Of a stretch of 64,000 nucleotides of DNA, positions 1-7,939 are shown in pieces. The notes beneath the pieces were generated by a model. It searched no databases. It was given only the letters and a program-made list of their open reading frames with translations, and was not told where the DNA came from. The stretch's first letter is position 1; each line of letters starts with the position of its first letter. The translations under genes were made by a program, and so were the position numbers. Origin of the DNA: CAWANF01 sp963783355 (GTDB taxonomy: Bacteria; Bacteroidota; Rhodothermia; Balneolales; DATFMH01); assembly GCA_963783355.1 (NCBI GenBank), contig CAWANF010000001.1:558001-622000 (forward strand), in the 5' to 3' direction.

Positions 1-2
1 AA

Positions 3-56
3 TACGACTGGTCCGCTTTAGGAAAAATTAATTCTGATGCCTCCGGCCTGGAATAA
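3..56 (+). CDS. C-terminal end of an upstream gene (partial)
   Basis: An open frame enters from the left edge and ends at the TAA at 54-56. The visible tail reads YDWSALGKINSDASGLE. A rho-independent terminator follows 28 bases later, which fits a real gene end. Too little is present to assign a family. Confidence 0.5.
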   Translation, partial: YDWSALGKINSDASGLE

Positions 57-84
57 CCTTTTTTGACATATCAATTTTGTGTTT

Positions 85-110
85 AAAACCCGGCTCAGTA
101 GCTGGGTTTT
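85..110 (+). terminator. Rho-independent terminator of the upstream gene
   Basis: A ten-base stem AAAACCCGGC pairs with GCTGGGTTTT (one G-T pair) around the loop TCAGTA and is followed by a T-rich tract. It sits just downstream of the TAA at 54-56. Confidence 0.8.
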
Positions 111-370
111 ACTTTTATTAAGAGCTAAGAGCTGTGCAGTATGCAGTCCTAAATAGGGTTGACTTCCGTGAAATCCTGCAATCAGTCTAATTCGTGATTC
201 TGATAATCATTGCCACATCTTCCGTCCTTTAGACTCCGTATCTCATTTTACTGTTATCATTTCATTATGAATGAAAAAATTGAATATGATTCCAAACTAT
301 TGAGCCGTTAAATCTGTTCTTGTATCAGAAAATATTTTGCAATCAACATTAAAAATATTCAGATAACATT
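111..370. other. Intergenic leader before the aldo/keto reductase operon
   Basis: About 260 bases without a credible open frame. It must hold the promoter of the 371-3455 operon, but I see no convincing TTG / TAnnTTTG pair and no RNA gene. Confidence 0.4.
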
Positions 371-1411
371 ATGAAGTATAAAAGTTTAGGAAATACCGGA
401 CTCAAAGTATCAGAACTCTGTTTAGGGACTATGACTTTCGGCTCCGGCTTTCACAACATCGGCCAGGTTGACCAAAAACTGGCCAATGAAATTGTTCAAA
501 AAGCGATGGATGCCGGGATTAATTTCTTTGATACAGCCAATGTTTATTCCCGGGGAGAATCAGAGCGTATTTTGGGACAATCATTGAAAACATTAAACAT
601 CAGGCGCGATTCCGTTATTGTGGCAACCAAGGTACGTGGCGCAATGAGTGATGAAGCCGCCCAGGGAACCGGAGATCCTAATAACACTGGATTGTCACGC
701 CAGCACATTATGGCCTCTTGTGACGCCAGCCTGCAGCGCCTAGGAACAGATTATATCGATTTATACCAGGTTCATGGCTGGGATGGCACAACACCGGTTG
801 AAGAAACGTTATCGGCTCTGAACGATTTGGTCCGGCAGGGGAAAGTTCGTTACATCGGTTGCTCTAACTGGGCGGCTCGTCAGATTGCCAAAGCTGTCCA
901 GATTTCCAAAGCGCATGACTGGGCATCATTTGTTTCCCTTCAGGCCTATTATTCGGTAGCCGGACGTGACCTGGAACATGAATTGTTACCGCTTTGCCGC
1001 GAAGAAGGATTGGGCGTTTTACCATGGTCCCCATTATCGGGCGGATTTCTGAGCGGAAAATTCCGAAGGAACCAGGAAAATCCTGAAGATTCGCGTCGCT
1101 CGGGCTTCGATTTCCCGCCGGTGGATAAGGAAAAAGGATACGATGCCATCGAAGTGATGGATAAAATTGCGAAGAAGAAAAATTCTTCGGTTGCGCAGAT
1201 TGCATTAGCCTGGCTGTTGGCTCAAAATGGTGTTACATCCGTTATCATCGGTGCAAAAAAGATGTCACAGCTTGAAGATAATTTGAAAAGTGTGGATGTT
1301 GAATTAACAGATGAGGAAGTAGCAGAAATATCCGCTACCACACAACCGCGGAAATTGTACCCGCAGTGGATGATAGAATTTCAAAACGCGGGGGTTCGTC
1401 CTTCAAACTGA
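371..1411 (+). CDS. Aldo/keto reductase
   Basis: NAD(P)H-dependent oxidoreductase of the aldo/keto reductase superfamily with a TIM-barrel fold, probably cytosolic. The N-terminus LGNTGLKVSELCLGTMTFG is the usual first strand. The catalytic tetrad is visible as D54 and Y59 (in FDTANVYSRGESE), K87 (VATKVRG) and H135 (YQVHGWD). The C-terminal cofactor region carries VIIGAKKMSQLEDNL. At 346 residues it is full length for the family. It is first in an operon with the metallo-hydrolase (12 bases on) and the dehydrogenase (13 bases further). The substrate is not evident; sugar-derived or reactive aldehydes are usual for this subgroup. Confidence 0.93.
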   Translation: MKYKSLGNTGLKVSELCLGTMTFGSGFHNIGQVDQKLANEIVQKAMDAGINFFDTANVYSRGESERILGQSLKTLNIRRDSVIVATKVRGAMSDEAAQGTGDPNNTGLSRQHIMASCDASLQRLGTDYIDLYQVHGWDGTTPVEETLSALNDLVRQGKVRYIGCSNWAARQIAKAVQISKAHDWASFVSLQAYYSVAGRDLEHELLPLCREEGLGVLPWSPLSGGFLSGKFRRNQENPEDSRRSGFDFPPVDKEKGYDAIEVMDKIAKKKNSSVAQIALAWLLAQNGVTSVIIGAKKMSQLEDNLKSVDVELTDEEVAEISATTQPRKLYPQWMIEFQNAGVRPSN

Positions 1412-1423
1412 TAAAAGACGAAC

Positions 1424-2452
1424 GTGAACAAAATGCCCATGGCCAGACATCATACAAAAAAAGGATTCCGAAATAATCATCCCATTGAACAACGTGGATT
1501 TCGCGATATTTTACATTGGATGTGGCAGCGGAGGGGAATCAAAACAAAACGTATAAACCTTCCAATTGTCCGTGATGAACATGATTTTTTACGGGAAAAC
1601 CGAACCGTTTCTACCCTCACATGGCTTGGGCATTCCTGTTTCCTGTTTCAGTATGATGGATTGAATATCCTGACTGACCCTATGCTGGGAGAACGTGCGT
1701 CCCCATTTTCCTTAATAGGCCCGAAGCGGGTAAATCCCCCGGCTATGACGGTTGATGAACTTCCGAATATTGATTGGATCGTTTTGTCGCATGATCATTA
1801 TGATCATCTTGATCGCGAAACCATCCTGCAAATTCAATCCAAACAAAAAGAACATCCGCCGAAATATTTTGTTCCATTGGGAGTGAAAAAATGGTTTGAA
1901 AACGAAGGTATTCCAAATATCACCGAACTGGATTGGTGGGATTCGGTGAATGAGGGACAATGGATTCTTCAGGTGGTTCCGGCTCAGCATTTTAGTGGGC
2001 GAAAACCTTTTATTCAAAATGATACGTTGTGGGCCGGATGGGTACTAAAACATCCGGAATTTTCGTATTATTTTGTCGGTGACACAGGTTATTCTCCAGA
2101 CTTTGTGAAAATAGGCAACCAATTGGGGCCCTTTGATCTCGCGACCATTCCAATTGGCGCTTATGAGCCCCGCTGGTTCATGAGCCCGGTACATGTAGAT
2201 CCAAAAGGCGCTGTGCAGATACATAAAGATATTCAGGCAAAATTTTCAGTGGCCATGCATTGGGGAACTTTTGTATTAACAGACGAAGACATGGATGAGC
2301 CGGTTCGGTTACTGAAAGAAAATTTGAAAAAGCAGGGGATACCGGAACAGGATTTTATTGCTCTGCAGCCAGGAGAGGTATACCGTCTGCAGGAAAAGTA
2401 TTCGATTTCTCAAGAAAAGGATGATAGAAGTAAAAAAGTAGCAGGAACCTGA
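1424..2452 (+). CDS. NAPE-PLD-like metallo-beta-lactamase-fold hydrolase
   Basis: A zinc-dependent hydrolase of the metallo-beta-lactamase fold, in the group of N-acylphosphatidylethanolamine phospholipase D and UlaG-like proteins. The metal motif HDHYDHLD is at residues 123-130. Further likely ligands are H189 (AQHFSGR), D220 in GDTGYSP and H279 (MHWGTF). The strand LTWLGHSCFLFQ (about 65-76) and LTDPMLGERASPF are typical of the family. No signal peptide is visible. The frame opens with GTG; ATG codons at 1433 and 1439 are alternatives. Whether it acts on N-acyl lipids or another phosphodiester is unknown. The operon partners on both sides are oxidoreductases. Confidence 0.85.
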   Translation: MNKMPMARHHTKKGFRNNHPIEQRGFRDILHWMWQRRGIKTKRINLPIVRDEHDFLRENRTVSTLTWLGHSCFLFQYDGLNILTDPMLGERASPFSLIGPKRVNPPAMTVDELPNIDWIVLSHDHYDHLDRETILQIQSKQKEHPPKYFVPLGVKKWFENEGIPNITELDWWDSVNEGQWILQVVPAQHFSGRKPFIQNDTLWAGWVLKHPEFSYYFVGDTGYSPDFVKIGNQLGPFDLATIPIGAYEPRWFMSPVHVDPKGAVQIHKDIQAKFSVAMHWGTFVLTDEDMDEPVRLLKENLKKQGIPEQDFIALQPGEVYRLQEKYSISQEKDDRSKKVAGT

Positions 2453-2465
2453 AACAGATAGATTT

Positions 2466-3455
2466 ATGAAATTATTAGTCAGTGCGAAATTACGAAAAAG
2501 CCAGAAGACAGTGATTGAAAAAACGCTGGATAAAAATGTTGAACTTACTTATTTGCAGGATCTATCAAAAAATAAACGAGGAGATGAAATATCTGGCGCG
2601 GATGTATTTCTGAGCCTGATTCCTGAGAAGGAATTTCAAAAGGCTGAACTTGCATTGCTTCATAAAGGGCAGTTGATGCAATTCATGTTTGCGGGTGTTG
2701 ACCACGTCGATTTTAATATCTTCCCGGAAGAAATGACGATGGCCAGCAACATAGGTGCCTATGCAGAACCGATGGCAGAACATGTGCTTGCCATGATTCT
2801 TGCCCTGCAGAAACGTTTGTTTGAAGAGTATCATAACATGAAAAATGGGCAGTTCAACCAAATGGTGATGAATAAATCCCTGAAAAAATCCACCGTGGGA
2901 ATTCTGGGTTTTGGTGGCATCGGGAAGGCTTCTGCACGCTTGCTAAGGGGTTTTGGCAGCCGGATTATGGCCATCAATACTTCGGGATATACTGATGATC
3001 CGGTCGATTATGCCGGAACCCTGGATAACCTGGATTATGTGCTTGAAGAATCGGATGTACTCATCATTTCCTTGCCGTTGAATAAGAATACTTTCGAGCT
3101 GTTGGGCAAACAGGAACTTGGGATGATGAAAAAAGACGCGATTATTATCAATGTGGCGAGGGGGGAAATCATCAATCAGAAAGCACTTTATGAGCATTTG
3201 AAAAAGAATCCCGAATTTAAAGCCGGCATCGATGCCTGGTGGGTCGAGCCGTTGCGCCATGGCCGTTTCGAGTTGAATTACCCGTTTTTTGATTTGCCAA
3301 ATGTCCTGGGTTCACCCCATAATTCGTATGCCGCTGAAGGAGCTTTGGAAGAAGGTGTTCAGACAGCAATTGAAAATATTAACCGGTTTGTAAAGGGTGA
3401 ATCGGTTCAGGGTGTCGTTCGGCGGGAAGATTACGCCGGAGCTGAATTTAAATAA
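2466..3455 (+). CDS. D-isomer-specific 2-hydroxyacid dehydrogenase family protein
   Basis: NAD(P)-dependent dehydrogenase of the D-2-hydroxyacid family, reducing 2-keto acids to D-2-hydroxy acids or the reverse. The Rossmann motif GFGGIG lies at 148-153. The catalytic triad is visible as R232 (NVARGEI), E261 (WWVEPL) and H285 (SPHNSY). The N-terminal catalytic-domain half (1-110) is divergent, so the substrate cannot be named; formate, phosphoglycerate and glyoxylate type enzymes are all possible relatives. It is last in the three-gene operon, and a palindromic repeat follows in the intergenic space. Confidence 0.88.
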   Translation: MKLLVSAKLRKSQKTVIEKTLDKNVELTYLQDLSKNKRGDEISGADVFLSLIPEKEFQKAELALLHKGQLMQFMFAGVDHVDFNIFPEEMTMASNIGAYAEPMAEHVLAMILALQKRLFEEYHNMKNGQFNQMVMNKSLKKSTVGILGFGGIGKASARLLRGFGSRIMAINTSGYTDDPVDYAGTLDNLDYVLEESDVLIISLPLNKNTFELLGKQELGMMKKDAIIINVARGEIINQKALYEHLKKNPEFKAGIDAWWVEPLRHGRFELNYPFFDLPNVLGSPHNSYAAEGALEEGVQTAIENINRFVKGESVQGVVRREDYAGAEFK

Positions 3456-3580
3456 AAAACCGGAATATGGAGTAAGGAACGGGGAGAACGAAGGATGGAG
3501 AACATTAAAATATGGTAGTAGTGTTTAGAATCGGACGCTGACATATAATTCACATTTTGAGTTCCCTGCTTCATTACAAT

Positions 3581-3608
3581 GTCATCCCGGCCAAAGAGCC
3601 GGGATCTC
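3581..3608. repeat. Small palindromic repeat, copy 1
   Basis: ATCCCGGC and GCCGGGAT form a perfect eight-base stem around a six-base loop, framed by GTC and CTCC. The same frame (GTCATCCC ... GGGATCTCC) recurs near 4.7 and 7.6 kb. It lies between the convergent genes ending at 3455 and 3635 and could also act as a terminator. Confidence 0.75.
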
Positions 3609-3634
3609 CAATTCGTCGGAAGAGCTTCAGGTTA

Positions 3635-4297
3635 TCAAGCTTTAGCCAGTGCTTTTATATCTTTCACTTCAATGACCTGTTTTGAATAACCCTTCAACAC
3701 ACTGTTAATCATAGCTTGTCCTATATCGGACATGGTACATACCCGGTTCGGAGACAACACGCGAAATACAGGAAATAACCAGCCGACATATTTATAAAAA
3801 CCAGGAACATTTTTTTGACCCGGAGTAGGTTTAATAAAAGCCGGCCGAAAATTATAGACATTTTTAAAGGGCAACCTCACCAGGTCATTTTCTGTTTTCC
3901 CTTTTACCCGGGCCCACATCACCCGGCCTTTTTCTGTGCTGTCGGTATAAGTACCGGATACATAATTAAAAACCATTCCGGGATTCAGTGATACCAGTAT
4001 TTCAGCAAAATGCAAGGTTAAGTCGTACGTAATTTGTGTGTATTCAGGTTCTTTCATGCCCACGGAACTCACTCCGGCGCAATAAAAACAGGCATCAAAG
4101 CCACTAAGCTGATCCTTAACGTCTTCCAGATTCATAAAATCAGGAACAATGCATTCTATCAGCTTCGGATGAGTAAATCCGGCGGGCCGGCGATTGACAA
4201 TCAGTACCTTATTGACCTCAGGATGATCCAGGCATTCATGTAAAACTCCTTCACCCACCATCCCGGTAGCACCGGTGATGATTACGTTCATTGGCAT
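3635..4297 (-). CDS. NAD(P)-binding atypical SDR / epimerase-like protein
   Basis: A 220-residue protein of the NAD-dependent epimerase, atypical short-chain dehydrogenase group. The N-terminal dinucleotide motif is ITGATGMVGEG (about 7-17). The usual YxxxK catalytic pair is not clear; the region VSGTYTDS followed by WARVKGKTEN may stand in for it. FRPAFIKPTPG is typical of HIM1/TIP30-like and YbjT-like members. Many of these bind cofactor without a well-defined reaction. It stands alone on the minus strand and is flanked on both sides by repeat-rich intergenic DNA. Confidence 0.8.
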   Translation of the reverse strand: MPMNVIITGATGMVGEGVLHECLDHPEVNKVLIVNRRPAGFTHPKLIECIVPDFMNLEDVKDQLSGFDACFYCAGVSSVGMKEPEYTQITYDLTLHFAEILVSLNPGMVFNYVSGTYTDSTEKGRVMWARVKGKTENDLVRLPFKNVYNFRPAFIKPTPGQKNVPGFYKYVGWLFPVFRVLSPNRVCTMSDIGQAMINSVLKGYSKQVIEVKDIKALAKA

Positions 4298-4500
4298 AGT
4301 TTCCGACGATAAAAGATTTTAAAAATTATTTTTCTCTATCTATTGCTGATACCATATTAAACAAAATATTTGGAATCTGTTTTCTTGAGGGATCTCCGGC
4401 CGTAAATAAAGAATTAATCGCATAAGCCGCCGAGGATTGCACAGAGAAAGCAAAGGAAAACGTAGTAAGAAAACCGGAAGGCGAGCAATCAGAAATGGAA

Positions 4501-4531
4501 AATAGTCTTGCTGGGCGGAGTCGAACTATGG
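4501..4531. repeat. Dispersed GGAGTCGAAC element, copy 1
   Basis: AATAGTC followed by GGCGGAGTCGAACTATGGC. A very similar block is at 7849-7879 (AGCGGAGTCGAACCATGGC preceded by AATAGTC-like sequence), and a weaker relative is near 7533. These sit only in the repeat-rich intergenic stretches of this part of the window. Confidence 0.65.
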
Positions 4532-4570
4532 CGGGCAATGGAACTATATGAAATTTTTAGTCCATCATTC

Positions 4571-4613
4571 GGAGATCCCTGATATTTTGCTATTCCAAAA
4601 TTCCGGGATGACG
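4571..4613. repeat. Small palindromic repeat, inverted copy
   Basis: GGAGATCCC at the left and CGGGATGACG at the right form the reverse-complement frame of the GTCATCCC ... GGGATCTCC element, with a longer AT-rich centre. With the direct copy at 4675-4702 it makes an inverted pair, repeated in the same arrangement at 7614-7713. Confidence 0.65.
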
Positions 4614-4674
4614 GCGTTGGGTAGCTTGGCTGCCGGTCATGACCAACAACAACACCCATCAACCAAATCACCAC

Positions 4675-4702
4675 GTCATCCCGCACTCCGATGCGGGATC
4701 TC
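4675..4702. repeat. Small palindromic repeat, copy 2
   Basis: GTC, then ATCCCGCA and TGCGGGAT as a perfect eight-base stem around CTCCGA, then CTCC. Same frame as 3581-3608 with a different inner stem sequence, so base pairing is kept while sequence varies. Confidence 0.75.
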
Positions 4703-4715
4703 CTGACATTGCAAC

Positions 4716-4752
4716 AAAAAAAGGGATGAACCCGCCGGCCCATCCCTTTTTT
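4716..4752 (-). terminator. Terminator of the broken lipoprotein gene
   Basis: A stem of A-rich plus GGGATG pairing with CATCCC plus T-run, with a GC-rich loop. Read on the minus strand it ends in a T run, 28 bases after the inferred stop of the gene above. It would work in both directions. Confidence 0.8.
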
Positions 4753-4779
4753 ACAACATATAAAGTTACAATAAAAACC

Positions 4780-6481
4780 TTACTTGCAATAACTGCCGCT
4801 GATGGTTTGTGATTCCGGCTATAGCTCGTACCGGTAATGGTGATGTCCCTGGTGTAGGTCTTGCCATCAAATGCCGTTTTAAATGTGTAGGAATCTCCGT
4901 TAACAAGTCCGTCCACGATTAAGGTACCTCCCGACAGGACTTGCGTTGATTTATCGAAATTCCATTTGGGTTGTCCCGCATTATGCCAGGTATCGTTTCC
5001 ATTATCTGCCTTGTAGTACACGGCGGAAGTTGGGATACTGGTCACATGTACCTGTTTACCCGGGTCGGAACATTGTGGTTGCAGGTCAAAGGTTACATTG
5101 ATGGTAGGCGTTGAAGGAGGAGCGAGCCAGTGTAATAGTGTATAGGGCCTCTGCAGGGGCGCCGATTCACCGATGTTCCATCATATTGTAAACCGGGATT
5201 GTTGTAATAGTTCCATGATATACCTGGTACACTGGTGGTTCCGGGCAGGGGCAACGTAATCTGGCTTTGTCCGGCAGGAAGGTGAAAGTGATTGGTGTTA
5301 GCCAGAACCTGATACCAGTTAGGGTAACGCTTATGGGTCCAGAGTTATTTCCATTGCGGTTATAAAGAAATGTACATTAGATCCCATGATTAGTGAAACA
5401 ATTAGAGTAACTACGTCACCTGATGGGTATACGATCCCGGTAATATAAATTTGCCAGGCCATACCAATGTCTGAATAACTTTACAGTAGAGGAAGCCTCC
5501 GATACCAGGCAAAGGTGATGATCGGGAAAGTTTACGGCCATCCTGATTCCCGCTGTACTGCCGGGCCCGGTCAGGTAGGCATACCCTCGTATTTCCATTC
5601 CGGTAGTTCTCATCATAACTGTCCACTTCCAGGGAGTCTCCACTTTTATAATTCATCCCGGTTTCCGGATTAATCATCTTCGAGGAAACGCCAAAGTTTA
5701 CGTAACCGGCTTGGAGAAATGAGCCGCATTATGTCGGTTAGCATCCGTGATGGTAATCTGTGGCAAATCCCGTGGTAACTTCCCGTCGCTGAACCCACCA
5801 GGCATTTGCTGTAGGCCTGCAGGGAATCGGAATAGTAAGTCATATGTGTAGTCAGCGTTCCGGTGAGCGGATTGCCGTTGGCGTCGGTCATCACCGTACT
5901 GTCCGGCACACTCATGCTGGCGGTTGTCGGGGCACCCGCACTGGCTGAGTCTGTACGCTGTAGCTCTGGGCCACCGCCCCGCTCGAAGTCGTCTGGGCGC
6001 TCGTATTGCTCCCGGAGTTGACGCCCGGGGGCGGATTATTGGTGTTGGTCATGGTCATGGCAAAACTGAAATGCGTGGTGTCGGTCAGGATCACTTTTTG
6101 GTACGCCGTTTCATACCCCTGCGCCTGGGCCACCACGGTGAACGAATCCGGCTGGACCGAGGTCGGGGTCACGTTATTGCTGATGCCGAAGGTTGCAAAA
6201 CCCCCGCTGAAGCTTTGCTTGGTTATCGGGTCGCTGAACATGTCGATGACATTGTTAGCCCCATTTCCAATAAAGCTCAGGGTCACATTCGGGATCAAAT
6301 CCCCGGTCTTGGCGTCGGTAAACACTCCCGATACCGTCGTGGTAATGGGTTGCAGCCCAATGACCAGGTTCACTTTATTTAGGGCATCGGTCGCCTTCTG
6401 GATATCGCAGCTGGACAGCAACAGCCCCACAAGGCCTGTTACGGCCAGTATCGGTACTATCTTCTTTATCTTTTGAAACAT
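4780..6481 (-). pseudogene. Frameshifted surface lipoprotein gene with Ig-like/carboxypeptidase-regulatory repeats
   Basis: A single ancestral minus-strand gene of about 565 codons can be followed from the ATG at 6481 to a TAA at 4780, but only by changing frame at least eight times. Plausible pieces in order are the lipoprotein N-terminus, QRTDSASAGAPTTASMSVPD (from about 5960), LPRDLPQITITDANRHN (about 5775), GYVNFGVSSKMINPETG (about 5712), AWQIYITGIVYPSGDVVT (about 5455), HFHLPAGQSQITLPLPG (about 5290), TPTINVTFDLQPQCSDPGK (about 5110) and PESQTISGSYCK at the end. The disruptions are indels; I saw no in-frame stop inside the well-reading pieces. Either a decayed gene or local sequence errors explains this. 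It lies 44 bases downstream of the outer-membrane barrel gene and was probably co-transcribed with it. Confidence 0.75.
5912..6481 (-). CDS. Intact N-terminal piece of the broken lipoprotein gene (189 codons)
   Basis: The longest uninterrupted piece. Residues 1-25 are a lipoprotein signal with lipobox LLSSC (C25), so the product would be lipid-anchored. Residues about 48-145 resemble a carboxypeptidase regulatory-like or Ig-like domain (VSGVFTDAKTGDLIPNVTLSF and DSFTVVAQAQGYETAYQKV). A Thr/Asn/Ser-rich linker follows, and the frame then breaks near 5975, after which the reading VRVPRQPPA is probably out of frame. It may be expressed as a truncated lipoprotein. The DNA is markedly richer in G+C than its surroundings. 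No specific function is recognisable. Confidence 0.6.
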   Translation of the reverse strand: MFQKIKKIVPILAVTGLVGLLLSSCDIQKATDALNKVNLVIGLQPITTTVSGVFTDAKTGDLIPNVTLSFIGNGANNVIDMFSDPITKQSFSGGFATFGISNNVTPTSVQPDSFTVVAQAQGYETAYQKVILTDTTHFSFAMTMTNTNNPPPGVNSGSNTSAQTTSSGAVAQSYSVQTQPVRVPRQPPA

Positions 6482-6525
6482 GAATTGCTCCGTTACTAAT
6501 AATTTCTTGTAAATTGGATGGTGGA

Positions 6526-7209
6526 TTAGTGCCCGAGGAACCGGTAGGACAGCCCGAAGGTCAGCACCGGGTAAATCTTGATGCCCGATAACCCCGCGTT
6601 AATATTGGCCGCCTGGCCTGCGGTCGGACCAATTAGGCCCGTACCCGACATCGACACGCTGGCCGCATTGGTATACATGATCCCCCCGTCAATCAGGAAC
6701 CCGATATGATGCCGGTTGTTCGCGGCGTTGCCGATGCCCAGCCCGATGTAGGGAGCCAGTTTGTTCGGGTAGCTCACGCTGCCGGTTAAGGAACCGACTT
6801 TCTGCGGAGAGAATTCGTGGCCATCCACAGAATAGTTGTTGGTCGGTTTGCCGTTGCCGGTGACCTTCAGGTCGTTATAGTAGACCCCGGCCGAGAGGCG
6901 GAACCAGTTGTCGAACGGCTGCCAGTCGAGCAGCGCCGAGAACGACTGCATATGAAGATTGGCCGAATATGCGATTTTGGTTTGAGTACTGCCGGATGAA
7001 CCTGTGTTTACATTGGCAATCCCGTTATAACTAAATGGCATATAATTTCCGCCCAGACTCAGGCTGAAATGTTTTCCAAAAGAGCGGGTCAGCGCGATAC
7101 CCGGACCGGTGGTTCCCGCACGCAGCGTGATCCCGTAGTCCTGGGCCATGGCACTCCCTGCCCCCAGCACAGCACACAGCAGTGCCAGCAGAATGACTTT
7201 TTTATACAT
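6526..7209 (-). CDS. Outer-membrane beta-barrel protein
   Basis: A 227-residue protein with a signal peptide ending near GSAMA (cleavage before QDYGIT, about residue 22). The mature part alternates polar and hydrophobic residues as in an eight-stranded or similar small barrel, and ends with LTFGLSYRFLGH, a typical aromatic-terminated last strand. It is Gly- and Asn-rich in the loops. No closer family can be named. The gene is the first of a pair with the frameshifted lipoprotein gene 44 bases downstream; both share high G+C content. This suggests an envelope pair acquired together, which is inference. Confidence 0.75.
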   Translation of the reverse strand: MYKKVILLALLCAVLGAGSAMAQDYGITLRAGTTGPGIALTRSFGKHFSLSLGGNYMPFSYNGIANVNTGSSGSTQTKIAYSANLHMQSFSALLDWQPFDNWFRLSAGVYYNDLKVTGNGKPTNNYSVDGHEFSPQKVGSLTGSVSYPNKLAPYIGLGIGNAANNRHHIGFLIDGGIMYTNAASVSMSGTGLIGPTAGQAANINAGLSGIKIYPVLTFGLSYRFLGH

Positions 7210-7453
7210 GATAAACCCCTAATTATTTTTAATAATGAAATAGCTACCCCGTTATTCGACCCATAATCCCAACTGATCAAAAATGAGAGAAGCACGATTT
7301 ATTTGAAACCCGTTCAATGATAATTAATTAATTTTAATTAATCACGAAAAAAAATCACAAAAAAGTTCATTTTGAAAAGAGAAAACCACCATGGTTTTAC
7401 GCAGAGAAAAAGGAAAACAGCCACCGCAATAGGGAGAATGGGAAACGCAATAT

Positions 7454-7471
7454 CCCCCTTATTAAAGGGGG
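7454..7471. repeat. CCCCCTT ... AAGGGGG palindrome
   Basis: A seven-base GC-heavy arm CCCCCTT pairs with AAGGGGG across a short ATTA-type centre. Such elements occur as dispersed intergenic repeats in many bacteria. Only one copy was found here. Confidence 0.55.
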
Positions 7472-7564
7472 CGTAGGGATTGTTTTATGGCTCAATGATT
7501 TCAATTCCGTTATGGAAAGGAGTTAAAGATTATGGCGAGCGCAGTTGAACCAGGACAGGCAAGG

Positions 7565-7598
7565 TGTCATTCCGGGGAGCCTGCGACGAAGGAATCTC
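7565..7598. repeat. Small palindromic repeat, ATTCC variant
   Basis: GTCATTCC at the left and GGAATCTCC at the right form the same frame as GTCATCCC ... GGGATCTCC, with a paired change on both arms (C to T and G to A). The compensating change supports selection on the stem. Confidence 0.65.
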
Positions 7599-7613
7599 CT
7601 GCCGAAGGATCAC

Positions 7614-7641
7614 GTCATCCCGTACCCCGATGCGGGATCTC
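7614..7641. repeat. Small palindromic repeat, copy 3
   Basis: ATCCCGTA and TGCGGGAT flank CCCCGA, again framed by GTC and CTCC. It is nearly identical to the copy at 4675-4702 except for a stem base and a loop base. Confidence 0.75.
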
Positions 7642-7670
7642 CCCACGTTGTTTCTTTTGCCACGATCGGA

Positions 7671-7713
7671 TATCCCGGATACCCCGAAAAATATTCGGGA
7701 TTCCGGGATGACG
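7671..7713. repeat. Nested palindromic repeat, inverted copy
   Basis: An outer stem ATCCCGG/CCGGGAT encloses an inner CCCGAA/TTCGGG hairpin, and the element ends in GACGG. It mirrors the element at 4571-4613 and again lies beside a direct copy. Confidence 0.65.
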
Positions 7714-7848
7714 GTAACTTTCTGGTTACATCACTCCGGGCTGTAACCAGACTCCAGTCTTTAATAAAAAAATAATCCACAGAATGCGCAGAGGAAACAA
7801 TGAAAAATAGAGTATGGACAGTCCGGAGGACGAAAGCTGGAAATGGCA

Positions 7849-7879
7849 AATAGTCATAGTGAGCGGAGTCGAACCATGG
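7849..7879. repeat. Dispersed GGAGTCGAAC element, copy 2
   Basis: AATAGTC-like start, then AGCGGAGTCGAACCATGGC. It matches the block at 4501-4531 closely over about 30 bases. Confidence 0.65.
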
Positions 7880-7939
7880 CACATGTGGATGTTGGAATAT
7901 TCGTCGGACGATTTCAATTCGTCCGACGAATATCAAGAA

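Larger units (their letters stand above)
4298..4715. other. Repeat-rich intergenic region
   Basis: No credible gene is present. The short minus-strand open frames here read through repeats. The stretch carries a GGCGGAGTCGAAC element (4501-4531) and two copies of the GTCATCCC palindrome (4571-4613, 4675-4702), all detailed separately. Around 4437 the phrase GCACAGAGAAAGCAAAGG resembles another dispersed intergenic repeat, with partial echoes near 7392 and 7778. Confidence 0.6.
7210..7939. other. Long intergenic region with several repeat families
   Basis: About 730 bases with no credible gene; the open frames here cross repeats. The left part (7310-7370) is very AT-rich with TTAATTAA blocks and probably holds the promoter of the minus-strand barrel gene. 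The right part holds a CCCCCTT/AAGGGGG palindrome, three GTCATCCC-type palindromes and a second GGAGTCGAAC element, listed separately. Confidence 0.6.

Noticed and set aside
4326..4743. Minus-strand open frames of 70 and 84 codons
   Set aside because: They run through palindromic repeats and a terminator, have no start context and no protein-like composition.
5924..6476. Plus-strand open frames of about 150 codons
   Set aside because: They are antisense to the lipoprotein piece and exist because G+C-rich DNA has few stops. The minus strand carries the lipobox and the domain.
3581..7713. The repeated palindromes considered as a CRISPR array
   Set aside because: Copies are far apart, irregularly spaced, in both orientations and variable in the stem; no cas genes are near.
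7545..7936. Several open frames on both strands in the intergenic region before tex
   Set aside because: They overlap each other and the GTCATCCC and GGAGTCGAAC repeats; none looks like a protein.
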